Of a stretch of DNA of 64,000 nucleotides, positions 1 through 9,475 are shown one piece after another. The stretch spans positions 186,001-250,000 of the forward strand of contig NZ_CP156891.1 in the NCBI RefSeq assembly GCF_019249795.2, read 5' to 3'. The position numbers and the translations under genes are program-made. The notes below the pieces were generated by a model that worked only from the letters and a program-made list of their open reading frames with translations, did no database searches and had not been told where the DNA came from. The DNA comes from Segatella copri (lineage in GTDB: Bacteria; Bacteroidota; Bacteroidia; Bacteroidales; Bacteroidaceae). Within the stretch, counting starts at the first letter, position 1. The number at the start of each line of letters is the position of its first letter.

Positions 1-795
1 CAGCTTGTTGAAATAGCTCCAAATACCTCTCGTTTTTCCAGCTAAGTCGTCTGACGTAAAGCCTTCTTCTTCAAGGGAATCGAAAAAAGTAGCAGCAATT
101 TCTTTAAGCTGCTCTTTTGCCTTATCGCGCTTTTTCTTCATTCGATCGGTAAAATCCTTGAAGAAATCTTCTTGTTCCATCAATTCTGTCAACTTGTCGG
201 AATGAGCTTTGTAATAATCCTTGAATATGTTCTCACCGAATTTCTTGATCTGTCCTATGACATTCCAACTCTTATCATCATCAATATTTTCTTTGATATA
301 ATCCATAATCCAGAAAAGTAGACGATCGGTATCTTCAAGACTTTCTATAAGTTCATCAACGGCATGCTGTTCTATTTGATAGTCATTGAGTTCTATCCGT
401 AAATTGGCAGTCAGATCAAGTTCACGTGCAAGATTTCTCAATACACTCTGAAAGAACGTATCGATGGTCATAACCCGGAAATAGTTATAATTATGTATGA
501 GCAAATGCAGGGCTGATTCTGCATTTTTCTGAATTTGTTTGGATGAAAGATACGGTAAAGCCTGCTGTATTTGATTTACATAATCGTTTGCTTCTGGTAG
601 TCCGTGTGCAATTTCGTATAATTTTCCTAAGATACGCATTTTCATTTCTTCAGTAGCTTTGTTGGTGAAGGTTACTGCAAGAATGGTTCTGTAGGAAGCA
701 GGATTAGCTATCACGAGTGTCATATACTCGCGAGCCAAAGTAAATGTTTTACCTGATCCTGCACTTGCTTTATAAACAGTTAGTTGTGAACTCAT
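1..795 (-). CDS. UvrD/AddA-like helicase-nuclease, N-terminal part (cut by window edge)
   Basis: The frame is open from an ATG at 793-795 to the window edge, giving 265 codons with no stop, so the C-terminus is missing. Residues 10-17 read ASAGSGKT, a superfamily-1 Walker A motif. It is followed by a motif Ia-like stretch (AVTFTNKAT) and MTIDTFFQS, both typical of UvrD/RecB/AddA helicases. The region after about residue 150 is helical and charged, as in the long 1B insertions of AddA-type subunits. In Bacteroidota such proteins of about 1,000 residues or more usually pair with an AddB/PD-(D/E)XK nuclease for double-strand-break end processing, so this is probably a DNA repair enzyme. The nuclease domain cannot be seen, so AddA versus a plain UvrD-like helicase is undecided. 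Confidence 0.8.
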   Translation of the reverse strand, partial: MSSQLTVYKASAGSGKTFTLAREYMTLVIANPASYRTILAVTFTNKATEEMKMRILGKLYEIAHGLPEANDYVNQIQQALPYLSSKQIQKNAESALHLLIHNYNYFRVMTIDTFFQSVLRNLARELDLTANLRIELNDYQIEQHAVDELIESLEDTDRLLFWIMDYIKENIDDDKSWNVIGQIKKFGENIFKDYYKAHSDKLTELMEQEDFFKDFTDRMKKKRDKAKEQLKEIAATFFDSLEEEGFTSDDLAGKTRGIWSYFNKL

Positions 796-867
796 ATTTT
801 GTTTTTTGTTATGATGTTATTGATATTGTGCCCTAGAAATCATGTTTTATCCATGCTTTTATGAATA

Positions 868-2994
868 TTACCAATCTCTAAATAGTTCAAAACCGAAGCG
901 ACAGCCTATGCCATTAAACTTCGTGTTTTTGAAGGCTGCAAAGAATCCTAATGTAATAGCTCTTGTTGTTACTCCATATCCCCATTCTGTATATGGGTGT
1001 AAATGGTTTACAACAAGACTGCTTACATACAGACGCTCTGCTTCTATATATTTCCCAATCAGGGGGAGCCATGCAGTTGCAATCATGGGAGCTTCATAAG
1101 TGAAGTTTCCGCGAACGTAATAATCACTGGCATTATACCATTGGGATGGCAGTAATTCGAATTCTCCACTCCAGCTATCATTCCAGCCTCCAGGAATATT
1201 GTCGTCATGGAAATTGGTATAGTCAACGAAGTCCCAATGATCACCTTTGCGGGTATAAAAGCCAGCTCCTAACCTTATAGAATATGATTGACGGCGTGAT
1301 GCTTGAAAAATAGTTTGTGCATCTGCTTCTACCCGTTCGTAGTCTATGTTTGAACCTAGTAGGTTTTTCCATCCCTTTTCATAGTCTATTTTAAAGATAG
1401 AGCCTTTCTTACCCCATGGTAACAGTTCTAAAGCTACTGCTGGTGCTACTGACACATATTTGCTTGGATAATTAAACAGTTTATAGAAACTTTCTACTAC
1501 AGCTTTTCGTTGATGTGAAACCAAGCCAATCTCAAAACCGACATAGTCGTTGAAACTCCAGTGGTTAGTAAGACGAAGGTAATCATCTTTAAACTCTGTC
1601 AGTTTCCTGTTATTAGCATCAATATCTGTTGAAATTTCCGGTAATGACAATCCTGGATATTTTGAGAATAGTGGATTTAGAAAATCGTTATCTTCAGGTT
1701 TGCTGATGCCTAACATCTTTCGTGCAACACGATTATTCGATATTCTATTACCATTACCGATTTCTAACTTCAGATATCCATTGTGCTTCGGGTTATAGTT
1801 GAATGTCATTGGTATATTGAAATAAAATCTGTGTTGTTTCATACTGTAACCTCCTTTAAAGCGAAGCCCCAATTCCAGATTTTCTGTAAACCTGTAGCCA
1901 CCCTTCAGGTCAAACTTGTATACAATTCCTTTTCGCTCGGAGTATCCCATATAGAGTGGGTTGAGAATAGGACTGATACGGAAGTAGCCTTGGTTTTGCT
2001 TTCCGAAGCCTTGGGAAATCCTGTTTAATACATTGTCACCTATAACATCCCAAAGTATGTCTTTTGCAAAGTTTTTCTCTGGTATGTTGTTATTCAAGGA
2101 ATCTGTTATTTGTTTTCTTTTTTCATAGAATTTTCTGTATATGTCAGCCTCATCTTGGTTTAATTCAATTGGGCGCACTTTTGCCATTAATGCAGTATCG
2201 GCTACATTATTGAGTGAATCACTTAATATTTTCGGCAGTCCGTATACAGTTGTATACATGCCCGTTATCTTGTTACCCATAAAACTGAAGTTAGCTCTCA
2301 TGCTGCACCTTGCAGGAGAAAGTGAACCAAATCCGTCTTTACCCATAATGATCGAGATATAGAAACGGGTCATATCATATTCGCCCTCAAAGTCTACCAT
2401 GCTTATCTTTCCGCTTTGGGAATCAACAATGGCACGTGCTTCAATAACTTGGGTGTTTTTGAGACGTGGATATACGTATACTTGTGCTTTGCCGAATGGT
2501 AATTGGGTGACGGCATATTTATAATATCTGCGATTCTTATAGTGGAAAGGAGAAAGAATATTAGTTTCGAAAAGTGTTTCTCCATATACCGTTGGAGTCA
2601 TGTATTTCAGAACTGATGACAATGTGTTGCTTCTATGCGGAATGGTGCTTATGTTCAGCAAACGCTTGGCAACTGGTCTGCCATTTGCGTCTAGCGTCAT
2701 TTGGTTATAAAACTCGCTGATGAATCTTCTGCCACCGCCATGAGCCACCGCATACATTGTCGGTACTAGCATGAGCGTTGCATTACGTTTGTTTGTTTTG
2801 ATTTGAAATTTAGTGTAGGCATAACTCTTGTGCTCAGCTCTACCTGTTGTGTCAACAGATTGTGAATATTTAAATACCAAACACATCACCGAGTCACTAA
2901 AGGCGTCTCTCGGTGACATTCTTCTTGCATTTGCTGCAAAAGCCATCATGCAGAAGATAATCGTCAAAATGATGTGTGTTTGATATTTCTTCAT
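868..2994 (-). CDS. DUF5686 family outer-membrane protein
   Basis: The 708-residue product begins with a signal peptide (about residues 1-23, ending in AANA). The rest is rich in alternating aromatic and polar beta-strand segments, and it ends in an aromatic-containing strand (GFELFRDW), as outer-membrane beta-barrels do. It resembles DUF5686 proteins of Bacteroidota, but the carboxypeptidase-regulatory-like domain many members carry at the N-terminus is not evident here. No catalytic motif is visible. It lies 72 nt downstream of the helicase start on the same strand, and rpoD is upstream, so it may have its own promoter. The molecular role of the family is unknown; outer-membrane localisation is inferred from the signal peptide and strand pattern. 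Confidence 0.75.
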   Translation of the reverse strand: MKKYQTHIILTIIFCMMAFAANARRMSPRDAFSDSVMCLVFKYSQSVDTTGRAEHKSYAYTKFQIKTNKRNATLMLVPTMYAVAHGGGRRFISEFYNQMTLDANGRPVAKRLLNISTIPHRSNTLSSVLKYMTPTVYGETLFETNILSPFHYKNRRYYKYAVTQLPFGKAQVYVYPRLKNTQVIEARAIVDSQSGKISMVDFEGEYDMTRFYISIIMGKDGFGSLSPARCSMRANFSFMGNKITGMYTTVYGLPKILSDSLNNVADTALMAKVRPIELNQDEADIYRKFYEKRKQITDSLNNNIPEKNFAKDILWDVIGDNVLNRISQGFGKQNQGYFRISPILNPLYMGYSERKGIVYKFDLKGGYRFTENLELGLRFKGGYSMKQHRFYFNIPMTFNYNPKHNGYLKLEIGNGNRISNNRVARKMLGISKPEDNDFLNPLFSKYPGLSLPEISTDIDANNRKLTEFKDDYLRLTNHWSFNDYVGFEIGLVSHQRKAVVESFYKLFNYPSKYVSVAPAVALELLPWGKKGSIFKIDYEKGWKNLLGSNIDYERVEADAQTIFQASRRQSYSIRLGAGFYTRKGDHWDFVDYTNFHDDNIPGGWNDSWSGEFELLPSQWYNASDYYVRGNFTYEAPMIATAWLPLIGKYIEAERLYVSSLVVNHLHPYTEWGYGVTTRAITLGFFAAFKNTKFNGIGCRFGFELFRDW

Positions 2995-3058
2995 TTATTA
3001 TGAGTTAAGATGTTACTTGGCAGAAGAACTATGCCAAATATTTTGGGCAACAGCTTTC

Positions 3059-3931
3059 CTAACCAAGATATTTCATAAGGATTCCTATCTTCCCGGATTC
3101 TCTCAGTTTGGTGATGCTTTTTTCTCTTATTTGGCGAACTCGCTCACGGGTGAGCCCCATTTTATCACCAATTTCCTCGAGCCCCTTTTCGGTTTCCCCA
3201 ATTCCGTAGCATGCGCAGATAATTTTCAGTTCGCGATCCTTGAGGCAAACTTTTAAAACCTGTCTTAGGTCTTGTGCCATACTTTCATGGTCAACCTGCT
3301 TGTCTGTTCTGGCATCGTCTCCGCTTGCCATTACATCTGCCATAGAGTTGTCATCGTCATCACTAAATGGAGCATCGATGCTTACATGATGACCACTGGC
3401 AGCCATGCTCTGAGAAATCTTGTCCTCGTCAACACCCGTTCTGGCAGCAAGTTCTTCAACGCTTGGACGGCGTTGGTTTTCCTGCTCAAACTTATTAATT
3501 TCCTGGTTTACCTTATTGAGTGATCCTACCTGGTTGAGAGGAAGTCGAACAATTCGGCTTTGCTCTGCTATTGCCTGTAAAATACTCTGACGAATCCACC
3601 ATACAGCGTATGAGATAAATTTGAACCCTCGTGTTTCGTCGAAGCGTTCTGCAGCCTTGATGAGTCCGATGTTTCCTTCGTCAATCAAGTCTGTCAAGGT
3701 GAGTCCCTGGTGCTGATATTGTTTTGCTACCGACACCACAAAACGTAAGTTGGCTTCAATCAACTTATTTTTTGCTCTTTCGCCAGCTCTACCTCCCTTG
3801 CGGATAGCTTGAGCCAATTCTATTTCTTCATCAATAGAAACCATAGGGGCTCTACCTATCTCTACAAGATATTTGTCGAGGGCTTCACTATTACGATTGG
3901 TTATACTCTTTTGTATCTTAAGCTGTCTCAT
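3059..3931 (-). CDS. rpoD: Primary RNA polymerase sigma factor (sigma-70/SigA type)
   Basis: The 290-residue protein contains sigma region 1.2 (DKYLVEIGR), region 2 (about residues 55-125, with [29 protein letters not shown] and [10 protein letters not shown]), region 3 (about 130-200, with RLPLNQ) and region 4 with its helix-turn-helix (about 225-285, [10 protein letters not shown]). Region 1.1 is absent and the linker is short, which is normal for the Bacteroidota housekeeping sigma factor (about 286 residues). This factor recognises the TTTG / TAnnTTTG promoters seen through the window. It is transcribed alone, and a TATCTTTGC box sits about 40 nt upstream of the start. Confidence 0.97.
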   Translation of the reverse strand: MRQLKIQKSITNRNSEALDKYLVEIGRAPMVSIDEEIELAQAIRKGGRAGERAKNKLIEANLRFVVSVAKQYQHQGLTLTDLIDEGNIGLIKAAERFDETRGFKFISYAVWWIRQSILQAIAEQSRIVRLPLNQVGSLNKVNQEINKFEQENQRRPSVEELAARTGVDEDKISQSMAASGHHVSIDAPFSDDDDNSMADVMASGDDARTDKQVDHESMAQDLRQVLKVCLKDRELKIICACYGIGETEKGLEEIGDKMGLTRERVRQIREKSITKLRESGKIGILMKYLG

Positions 3932-3967
3932 TATCTTTCCTCTTAGTTACACATTGCACAATTGGCG

Positions 3968-3975
3968 CAAAGATA
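3968..3975 (-). promoter_or_regulatory. Probable -7 element of rpoD promoter
   Basis: On the minus strand the sequence reads TATCTTTG followed by C, matching TAnnTTTG. It lies 37 nt upstream of the rpoD ATG. A clear TTG is not present 19-20 nt further upstream, so the -33 element is weak. Confidence 0.5.
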
Positions 3976-4047
3976 ATAAAAATATTGATACGCGACTAGA
4001 ATTATAACTTACTTTAACGTAATTAACCTAACTTACTCATTTAAAGG

Positions 4048-5718
4048 TTATTTTACGGTCTTGTTCTTAACAAAACTTTGAAAAGCATCATCGTATCCGT
4101 TAAACACGTTGATGTCTACCTCTCCATGTATTCCTGCTACTCTTCCGTCGGGGCAGAGTTGCCAATATACCAATCGGATGTCTGGTTTATACTCTCCATA
4201 TCGTGCAATCCAAACCTGGTAGTTATGTTTCAGATCGGGAGCCTGTGGCAGATAGCGATTTACGAAAGTTTGGCTGATGTAAAGAATAGGCTTAACACCA
4301 GTTGCTCTTTCTACAATTCTAAGCCAAGTTCTAATGCGTGCAAACAATACTCCAGCCCCTCCCATTTTCTTGATTTGACTAGGAAGCGGTTCAACATCAA
4401 GAACTGGAGGAAAATCGCCTTTCCTAATGATACTGTGTTTCAGAAAGTGTCGTGCTTGTTCGGCAGCAGGTGTTATGGTGGTAAAGAAGTGATAGGTTCC
4501 AACCTTGTAACCATGTGCTTTTGCATCACGATAATCTTTTCTGTAATATGGATTTAACAGCGATTTACCTTCTGTACTCTTGATATAGATGAAGCGAATC
4601 GGGAAGTTTACTGTTCCTGATATGGTCTTTTTGCTGAGACGTCCAAGATGTGTAATGCGTAAACGGTTCCAGTTGATAGCATATTTTTTTCTGCCTTTTC
4701 CATGCTGGTATTTGCTCAGGTCTATGCCATAAATACGTTCCGATGTATATACGAGTCTTTCGCCTTTATAGCGGTCATTTTTCCATTCGCCTATTCGTAA
4801 TGGCTTCTTGGGAGCAATGCTGAATCCGAATCCTTCACGTTTCCCGTTTTTCCAGTAACCTTCATAATAGGTTCCATCGTATCCTTGCCAGCATCCATGA
4901 CCGTTTGGTTGATAGATACTGTCGGTTGTACCCCGATAATATCCTAGAGAATCAGGTAAGAGGGTGTAATCAATAGAGCGTCGAAGTGTGACTCCATGAG
5001 CTGTTGCTAAAGATGCTGCAAGTTGAGGTGAAATAGCTTTAACCCCTTCAGGAGTTGTTTCTGAGGAAAGTTGGAATATGCGGCTTCCTTGTGCAGTTTC
5101 TCCATTCATTGCTTTGATGAGTTTGCATGCCTGACTCTTCCATTTTCCGTTCTCGTCTCTATAATAGGCTTGATATGAAATGGAGCGTTTCAACTTGAAA
5201 TGTCCCTTTTTCTGTACATGTTTCAGGGAATCAATCAGTTTCTTGGCAGAATCGCGTAGTTTCAGTTCGTGTTGGGTATAAGCGCAAATAGAGTTGTAGC
5301 CTACATCCAGAACAGAATGAGAGTGAATATAATAGTTCAGTTCTCCAACTTTCCATTTGGAGTCTCTATACAAACTGTCTAAAGAATCAACTTTCTCTTT
5401 AAAGATGCTATCCGCATCTTTGCCAAGATAGTGATTCCGGCTGATGCTGTTGTTGTAGCAGGCGGCAAGTCTTCCTTCACATGAAGGAATCAACGCCCAA
5501 CGATTCATAAAGTTGGCAGCCAGTGTCGTAGTGTCTTCGTCGAACCGGAGTATTGTTTTTCCATTTTGAATTAATTCGTAGTGACTGTATACTTTTATGT
5601 TTGCTTTTGCCTTGTTCACTCTATCACTTGATGGGTTCAGGCAATAATAGCTCCATGTGCTGGCGGCAGCCAGCAGAATGAAAACTAAACTTGTGATATA
5701 TAATGTTTTCTTTTTCAT
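4048..5718 (-). CDS. GH25 lysozyme (muramidase) with MORN-type repeats
   Basis: The 556-residue protein has an N-terminal membrane anchor or uncleaved signal (about residues 5-25). A long unassigned region of about 250 residues follows, then MORN-like repeats (about 290-340: GYDGTYYEGYWKNGKREGFG, then IGEWKNDRYKG). A glycoside hydrolase family 25 domain begins at YGIDLSKYQ (about residue 347) and runs to the C-terminus. The GH25 acidic pair is visible as PVLDVEPLP, and the YHFFTT and QVWIARYG strands are present. GH25 enzymes cleave the beta-1,4 bond between MurNAc and GlcNAc in peptidoglycan. The anchor suggests action in the periplasm. The start overlaps the tilS stop by 4 nt (ATGA), so the two are translationally coupled. 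Confidence 0.88.
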   Translation of the reverse strand: MKKKTLYITSLVFILLAAASTWSYYCLNPSSDRVNKAKANIKVYSHYELIQNGKTILRFDEDTTTLAANFMNRWALIPSCEGRLAACYNNSISRNHYLGKDADSIFKEKVDSLDSLYRDSKWKVGELNYYIHSHSVLDVGYNSICAYTQHELKLRDSAKKLIDSLKHVQKKGHFKLKRSISYQAYYRDENGKWKSQACKLIKAMNGETAQGSRIFQLSSETTPEGVKAISPQLAASLATAHGVTLRRSIDYTLLPDSLGYYRGTTDSIYQPNGHGCWQGYDGTYYEGYWKNGKREGFGFSIAPKKPLRIGEWKNDRYKGERLVYTSERIYGIDLSKYQHGKGRKKYAINWNRLRITHLGRLSKKTISGTVNFPIRFIYIKSTEGKSLLNPYYRKDYRDAKAHGYKVGTYHFFTTITPAAEQARHFLKHSIIRKGDFPPVLDVEPLPSQIKKMGGAGVLFARIRTWLRIVERATGVKPILYISQTFVNRYLPQAPDLKHNYQVWIARYGEYKPDIRLVYWQLCPDGRVAGIHGEVDINVFNGYDDAFQSFVKNKTVK

Positions 5719-7064
5719 TTGATGATGACCTCCAATATTTTCTTGGTGGTTTCGGTAATCTTTGTTTTTTCAGACGTACGTTCGCCGATAAGCCAGATGA
5801 TTTCACCTTTACTATCAGTTAATACATGCTGTGTCTTTTTTTGTATATAGTCAAATTTCCTATCGGTCATATAGTCACTCAACAGTTTGCTACCCTTCAT
5901 GCCGAAAGGTTGAAATCTATCGCCTTCTTTTACCAGTCGGTAGGTGAGGGGAAAACTGACTTTTTCAGCATCCAAAGTGATACATTGCGATTCTTTGCTT
6001 GGCATGAAGTCACCCATATGCGAGAAGATTCTTATCTTGATTTGAGTTCCTTCGTCCATGTTGTAAATGCCTTCTTCTGGCAGTCGGAACGCTCTTTGCT
6101 CCTGAATGTTATTCAAGTCTTTTATGTTAGAAATCAACAGCTGTTCTCTGTCGATGACTATCATATAGTCTTCGTTTTTCCAAATTTTACCGACACCACG
6201 ATCCTGACTGAAGAGGCTTTCACAGATGTCATCAATGGCATTGCCATGAAAACCATATCTGCCTAATTCTTTATGAAGTATGAATTCCGGACTTGGAGCA
6301 TTCATTACAGATACTTTAGGGATATATATAACTTTCCTATAAGAGTCGGATGTACTGATGCTATCCATGCTCTCAAGTATACTTTTCGCTTGGCGTATGT
6401 ATTTGGCAGAGAGAGCGATATTTTCACTTGCTGCCGGGTTGATACTTTCCAAAAGAGGTACTACATGATGGCGAATTTTATTTCTTAAAGCATCGTCTTC
6501 CAAATTTGTTGAATCTGTGACAAAATCTTGCTTTTTTTCTTTTAGGTATTGCAATATATCCTGTCGGCTGATGCAGAGAAGAGGGCGCAGGATGTTTCCG
6601 TTTTTGGGGGCGATGCCTGCTAATCCGTCTACTCCAGATCCTCTTAACAGATTCAGAAGTAAAGTTTCTACATTGTCATCGCGATGATGGGCCACACAAA
6701 TGCCTCCTGCATGCAAGTCTTTTACTAATTGGGCAAAATAGCTGTAGCGTAAGTTGCGTGCAGCCATTTCGATACTTACCTTGTGCAAATGGGCATAAGT
6801 ATAAGTATCAAAATGGATTCGAGACAAACTGATTCCCTGTTGTTTACACAGATTTACACAAAATTGCTCGTCTCTGTCACTCTCTTCGCCGCGAAGGTGA
6901 AAGTTACAGTGCGCAGCAGTAATATTCAGTCCTATATTTTTCAAGATAAGCAATAGGGCAACGCTATCAGCACCTCCGGACAAGGCAACGATATATGGTG
7001 CTTGCCACTTGAACATACTATGGTGAATAATATATTTCTTGACGATATTTTCAATTTTGTTCAT
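5715..7064 (-). CDS. tilS: tRNA(Ile)-lysidine synthase
   Basis: The 449-residue protein carries the N-type ATP pyrophosphatase P-loop (ALSGGADSVALL, about residues 28-39), and the family motif HHRDDNVET follows at about residue 126. The C-terminal third matches the TilS C-terminal domain (RLVKEGDRFQPFGMKG). The enzyme attaches lysine to C34 of tRNA-Ile(CAU), so that the tRNA reads AUA; it is essential in most bacteria. Length agrees with Bacteroidota TilS. Its stop overlaps the start of the lysozyme gene by 4 nt. kdsB lies 34 nt upstream on the same strand, so kdsB-tilS-lysozyme probably form one transcript. Confidence 0.95.
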   Translation of the reverse strand: MNKIENIVKKYIIHHSMFKWQAPYIVALSGGADSVALLLILKNIGLNITAAHCNFHLRGEESDRDEQFCVNLCKQQGISLSRIHFDTYTYAHLHKVSIEMAARNLRYSYFAQLVKDLHAGGICVAHHRDDNVETLLLNLLRGSGVDGLAGIAPKNGNILRPLLCISRQDILQYLKEKKQDFVTDSTNLEDDALRNKIRHHVVPLLESINPAASENIALSAKYIRQAKSILESMDSISTSDSYRKVIYIPKVSVMNAPSPEFILHKELGRYGFHGNAIDDICESLFSQDRGVGKIWKNEDYMIVIDREQLLISNIKDLNNIQEQRAFRLPEEGIYNMDEGTQIKIRIFSHMGDFMPSKESQCITLDAEKVSFPLTYRLVKEGDRFQPFGMKGSKLLSDYMTDRKFDYIQKKTQHVLTDSKGEIIWLIGERTSEKTKITETTKKILEVIIK

Positions 7065-7098
7065 TCTGCGATACTTTAAAAGTATATGATGTTTTTTA

Positions 7099-7842
7099 TT
7101 ACTTTCTGTTTTTCAAAAAGTCTTCTGCCCGCTGCAAATCTTCTGGCGTGTCGATGCCTACAGTTTCTACATCTGTAGTACCAACTTTTATCTTGTAGCC
7201 ATTCTGCAGCCATCGAAGTTGTTCCAGGCTCTCTGCTATTTCTAGTGAGCTTTGTGGCAGTTTGGTTACCTCTTTTAAAACTTCTTTGCGGTAAGCATAG
7301 ATGCCCAAATGTTTCAGATAAGGAAAACTCTTGAGCCATTCTTCCTCTTCCTTTCCTCTTACGTATGGAATGATGCTGCGAGAGAAATACATAGCAAAGC
7401 CTTGATTGTCTACAACAATCTTTGGACTATTAGGATTTTTTACAGCTTCCATACTGGTAAAAGCTTTTCCTAAAGTGGCAATTTGGGTTGTTGGGTCATC
7501 AAAACACTGGCAGATGGTTTCCAGTTGACTTTTGTCAACAAAAGGTTCATCTCCTTGAACATTGACAATGACATCCCAGTCTCCACCAATTTTTTCGATA
7601 GCTTCTTCTATGCGGTCAGTACCGCTCTTATGATCCTTGCGCGTCATAACAGATTTACCGCCAAATGCTTCTACAGCATTGAAAATTCGCTCATCGTCTG
7701 TTGCAACATAGGCTGCTTCTAGACAACTTGCTACTTTCTCATAAACATGTTGTATCACTGGTTTGCCATCTAACATGGCAAGTGGCTTTCCCGGGAAACG
7801 TGTTGATGCGTATCTTGCTGGAATAATTCCTATAAATTTCAT
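7099..7842 (-). CDS. kdsB: 3-deoxy-manno-octulosonate cytidylyltransferase
   Basis: The 247-residue protein has the KdsB nucleotide-binding signature at its N-terminus (IPARYASTRFPGKPL, residues 6-20). NVQGDEPF lies at about 93-100 and GIYAYRKEVL at about 181-190. It activates Kdo as CMP-Kdo for lipid A-core synthesis in the cytoplasm, so the organism makes a Kdo-containing LPS. Length is normal (E. coli 248). It is the first gene of the run kdsB-tilS-lysozyme and has a strong promoter just upstream. Confidence 0.97.
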   Translation of the reverse strand: MKFIGIIPARYASTRFPGKPLAMLDGKPVIQHVYEKVASCLEAAYVATDDERIFNAVEAFGGKSVMTRKDHKSGTDRIEEAIEKIGGDWDVIVNVQGDEPFVDKSQLETICQCFDDPTTQIATLGKAFTSMEAVKNPNSPKIVVDNQGFAMYFSRSIIPYVRGKEEEEWLKSFPYLKHLGIYAYRKEVLKEVTKLPQSSLEIAESLEQLRWLQNGYKIKVGTTDVETVGIDTPEDLQRAEDFLKNRK

Positions 7843-7925
7843 AATCTTCTATATTTAAACCTGTTTACTATTCAATTCATGCGATTCGTTTAACTTCAAA
7901 TAAAAAAGTTACACTTCCGCAGACG

Positions 7926-7956
7926 CAAAAGTACAACTTTATTTTGTATTCACCAA
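7926..7956 (-). promoter_or_regulatory. kdsB promoter (TTG-N20-TACTTTTG)
   Basis: On the minus strand TTG (7954-7956) is separated by 20 nt from TACTTTTG (7926-7933), followed by C. This matches the Bacteroidota -33/-7 consensus exactly. The start of transcription would be near 7918, about 75 nt before the kdsB ATG. Confidence 0.7.
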
Positions 7957-7959
7957 AAA

Positions 7960-8197
7960 ACTTTTTGTTTTTTTGAAAAAGAATGACTAAAAAAGCAAAA
8001 AATAGCAGATTTGAGCTTTTGTTTTGAGTTTCAAGTGGTTGTGGCAGTCGTTGGCTTTTTGTGGCATTCGTGAGGAAATGCGAAAATGGCGGATTTGAGA
8101 AGTAGAAACGCTTTCAAGTCATTACCTCAAAGAAACGCTCTAATAAGCATTTTTAACGGCTTCGGTTTTTACTTCTCAATTCTGCACAGGTTGTGAA
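7960..8197. other. Non-coding left flank of the integrase island
   Basis: This stretch between the kdsB promoter and the integrase promoter has no convincing open frame. It holds low-complexity A-rich sequence (7960-8010) and short GTGGCA-containing repeats near 8040-8070. The left end of the mobile element must lie here, but I could not define a boundary or a target duplication. Confidence 0.4.
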
Positions 8198-8228
8198 TTT
8201 GCCATGCAACTCTCATGATTTAATTTTG
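8198..8228 (+). promoter_or_regulatory. Integrase promoter (TTTG-N19-TAATTTTG)
   Basis: TTTG at 8198-8201, 19 nt, then TAATTTTG at 8221-8228 followed by C. The predicted start of transcription is about 8236. An AAGGA ribosome-binding-like sequence precedes the ATG at 8252. Confidence 0.65.
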
Positions 8229-8251
8229 CACAGAACAAAAAGCAAGGAATT

Positions 8252-9475
8252 ATGAGAAGTACATTCAAGACAGTCTTCTATGTAAACGGAAGCAAGGAGA
8301 GAAACGGAATTGTCCCTATCATGGGACGTGTGACAATCAACGGAACTATCGCACAGTTCAGTTGCAAGCTGAGCGTGACCAAGGCGATATGGGATGCCAA
8401 GGGCAACAGAGCCAAAGGCAGAAGCAAGGAAGCCAATGAGGTGAACTTTGCGCTTGATAACATCAAGGCTCAAATCGCTAAGCATTACCAACGGCTTTCC
8501 GACCGTGAGGCGTTCGTTACCGCTGAAATGGTGAGAAACGCATATCAAGGCATAGGTACGGAGTATGAGACATTACTCAGAGCTTTTGACAAGGAGAACG
8601 CAGCCTTTGCCCAACGCGTGGGAAAAGACCGAGCTGTCCGAACCTACCGCAAGTATCTGACGGTAAGAAAGTACGTTGCCGAGTTCATCAAATTTCAGTA
8701 CAAGCGCAGCGATATGTCCATGAATGAGCTTACCGAGGAGTTCATCCGTGATTTTTGTCTGTATTTGAAGAATGTCATTGGACTCACGCAATCTACCATT
8801 TGGATATACTCCATACCATTGAAGCATATCGTCACGGCAGCACACTACAACGGCAAGATACAGAGAAATCCGTTTGCCATGTACCACGTTGACCCAGACC
8901 ACAAGGAGCGTGAGTTCTTGACAGAGGAAGAATTGGACATATTTGCAGGAATAGAGTTGGAAAATCCCAACTTTGCTTTTGCGAGAGACTTGTTTATGTT
9001 TGGTTGTTGGACAGGTATCTCTTTCGTTGACATCAAGAATCTTACAGAGGACAATGTTGCCATTATAAGTGGGTCTCCATGGATAGTTTCTCAGCGTCAA
9101 AAGACAGGCGTACCATTCAAAATTAAACTGATAGATGCAGCCATACAGATAATTGAACGTTACAAGCCATTGAGAAAAGATATGCACTTGTTTAATATTG
9201 GCTCACTTGACATGGTAAACAAGCGTATAAAGAAAGTGGCAAAAATGTGTGGCATCAAGAAGCGAATTTCATTTCATGTCTCCCGGCATTCGTTCGCAGT
9301 TTTGGCTTTAAACTACGGTATGCCGATAGAGAGTGTAAGCAAGATACTGGGACATACGGACATCGCCACAACACAAATTTACGCAAAGGTGACAAGTACT
9401 AAATTGGAGCATGACATATCAGCTTTTGAAAGTCGAATCAAGGGGCATATGCCGACAATGGGGGGAATGGCATGA
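8252..9475 (+). CDS. Tyrosine recombinase/integrase, IntDOT-like
   Basis: The 407-residue protein has an N-terminal arm-binding region (about 1-90), a SAM-like core-binding domain (about 105-205) and a C-terminal catalytic domain (about 220-390). Visible catalytic residues are R282 and K284 (QRQKTG), H342 and R345 (HVSRH), H368 (GHTD) and Y377 (TTQIYAKV). The first Arg box reads TGISFVD, with Ser at 257 where most tyrosine recombinases carry Arg. The CTnDOT integrase has the same substitution, so this belongs to the conjugative-transposon integrases of Bacteroidota. It overlaps the next gene by 4 nt. No relaxase, Tra or excision genes are present nearby, so the element looks like a remnant or a very small integrative unit. 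Confidence 0.93.
   Translation: MRSTFKTVFYVNGSKERNGIVPIMGRVTINGTIAQFSCKLSVTKAIWDAKGNRAKGRSKEANEVNFALDNIKAQIAKHYQRLSDREAFVTAEMVRNAYQGIGTEYETLLRAFDKENAAFAQRVGKDRAVRTYRKYLTVRKYVAEFIKFQYKRSDMSMNELTEEFIRDFCLYLKNVIGLTQSTIWIYSIPLKHIVTAAHYNGKIQRNPFAMYHVDPDHKEREFLTEEELDIFAGIELENPNFAFARDLFMFGCWTGISFVDIKNLTEDNVAIISGSPWIVSQRQKTGVPFKIKLIDAAIQIIERYKPLRKDMHLFNIGSLDMVNKRIKKVAKMCGIKKRISFHVSRHSFAVLALNYGMPIESVSKILGHTDIATTQIYAKVTSTKLEHDISAFESRIKGHMPTMGGMA

Noticed and set aside
4078..4557. 159-codon antisense frame inside the lysozyme gene, and similar long frames opposite other genes
   Set aside because: They lie opposite clearly coding sequence with recognisable domains; low stop density on the antisense strand explains them.
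7926..7935. GCAAAAGTAC as a left attachment core of the integrase island (reverse of GTAnnTTTGC)
   Set aside because: It is in the opposite orientation to the right-hand candidates, and it is part of a perfectly spaced kdsB promoter.
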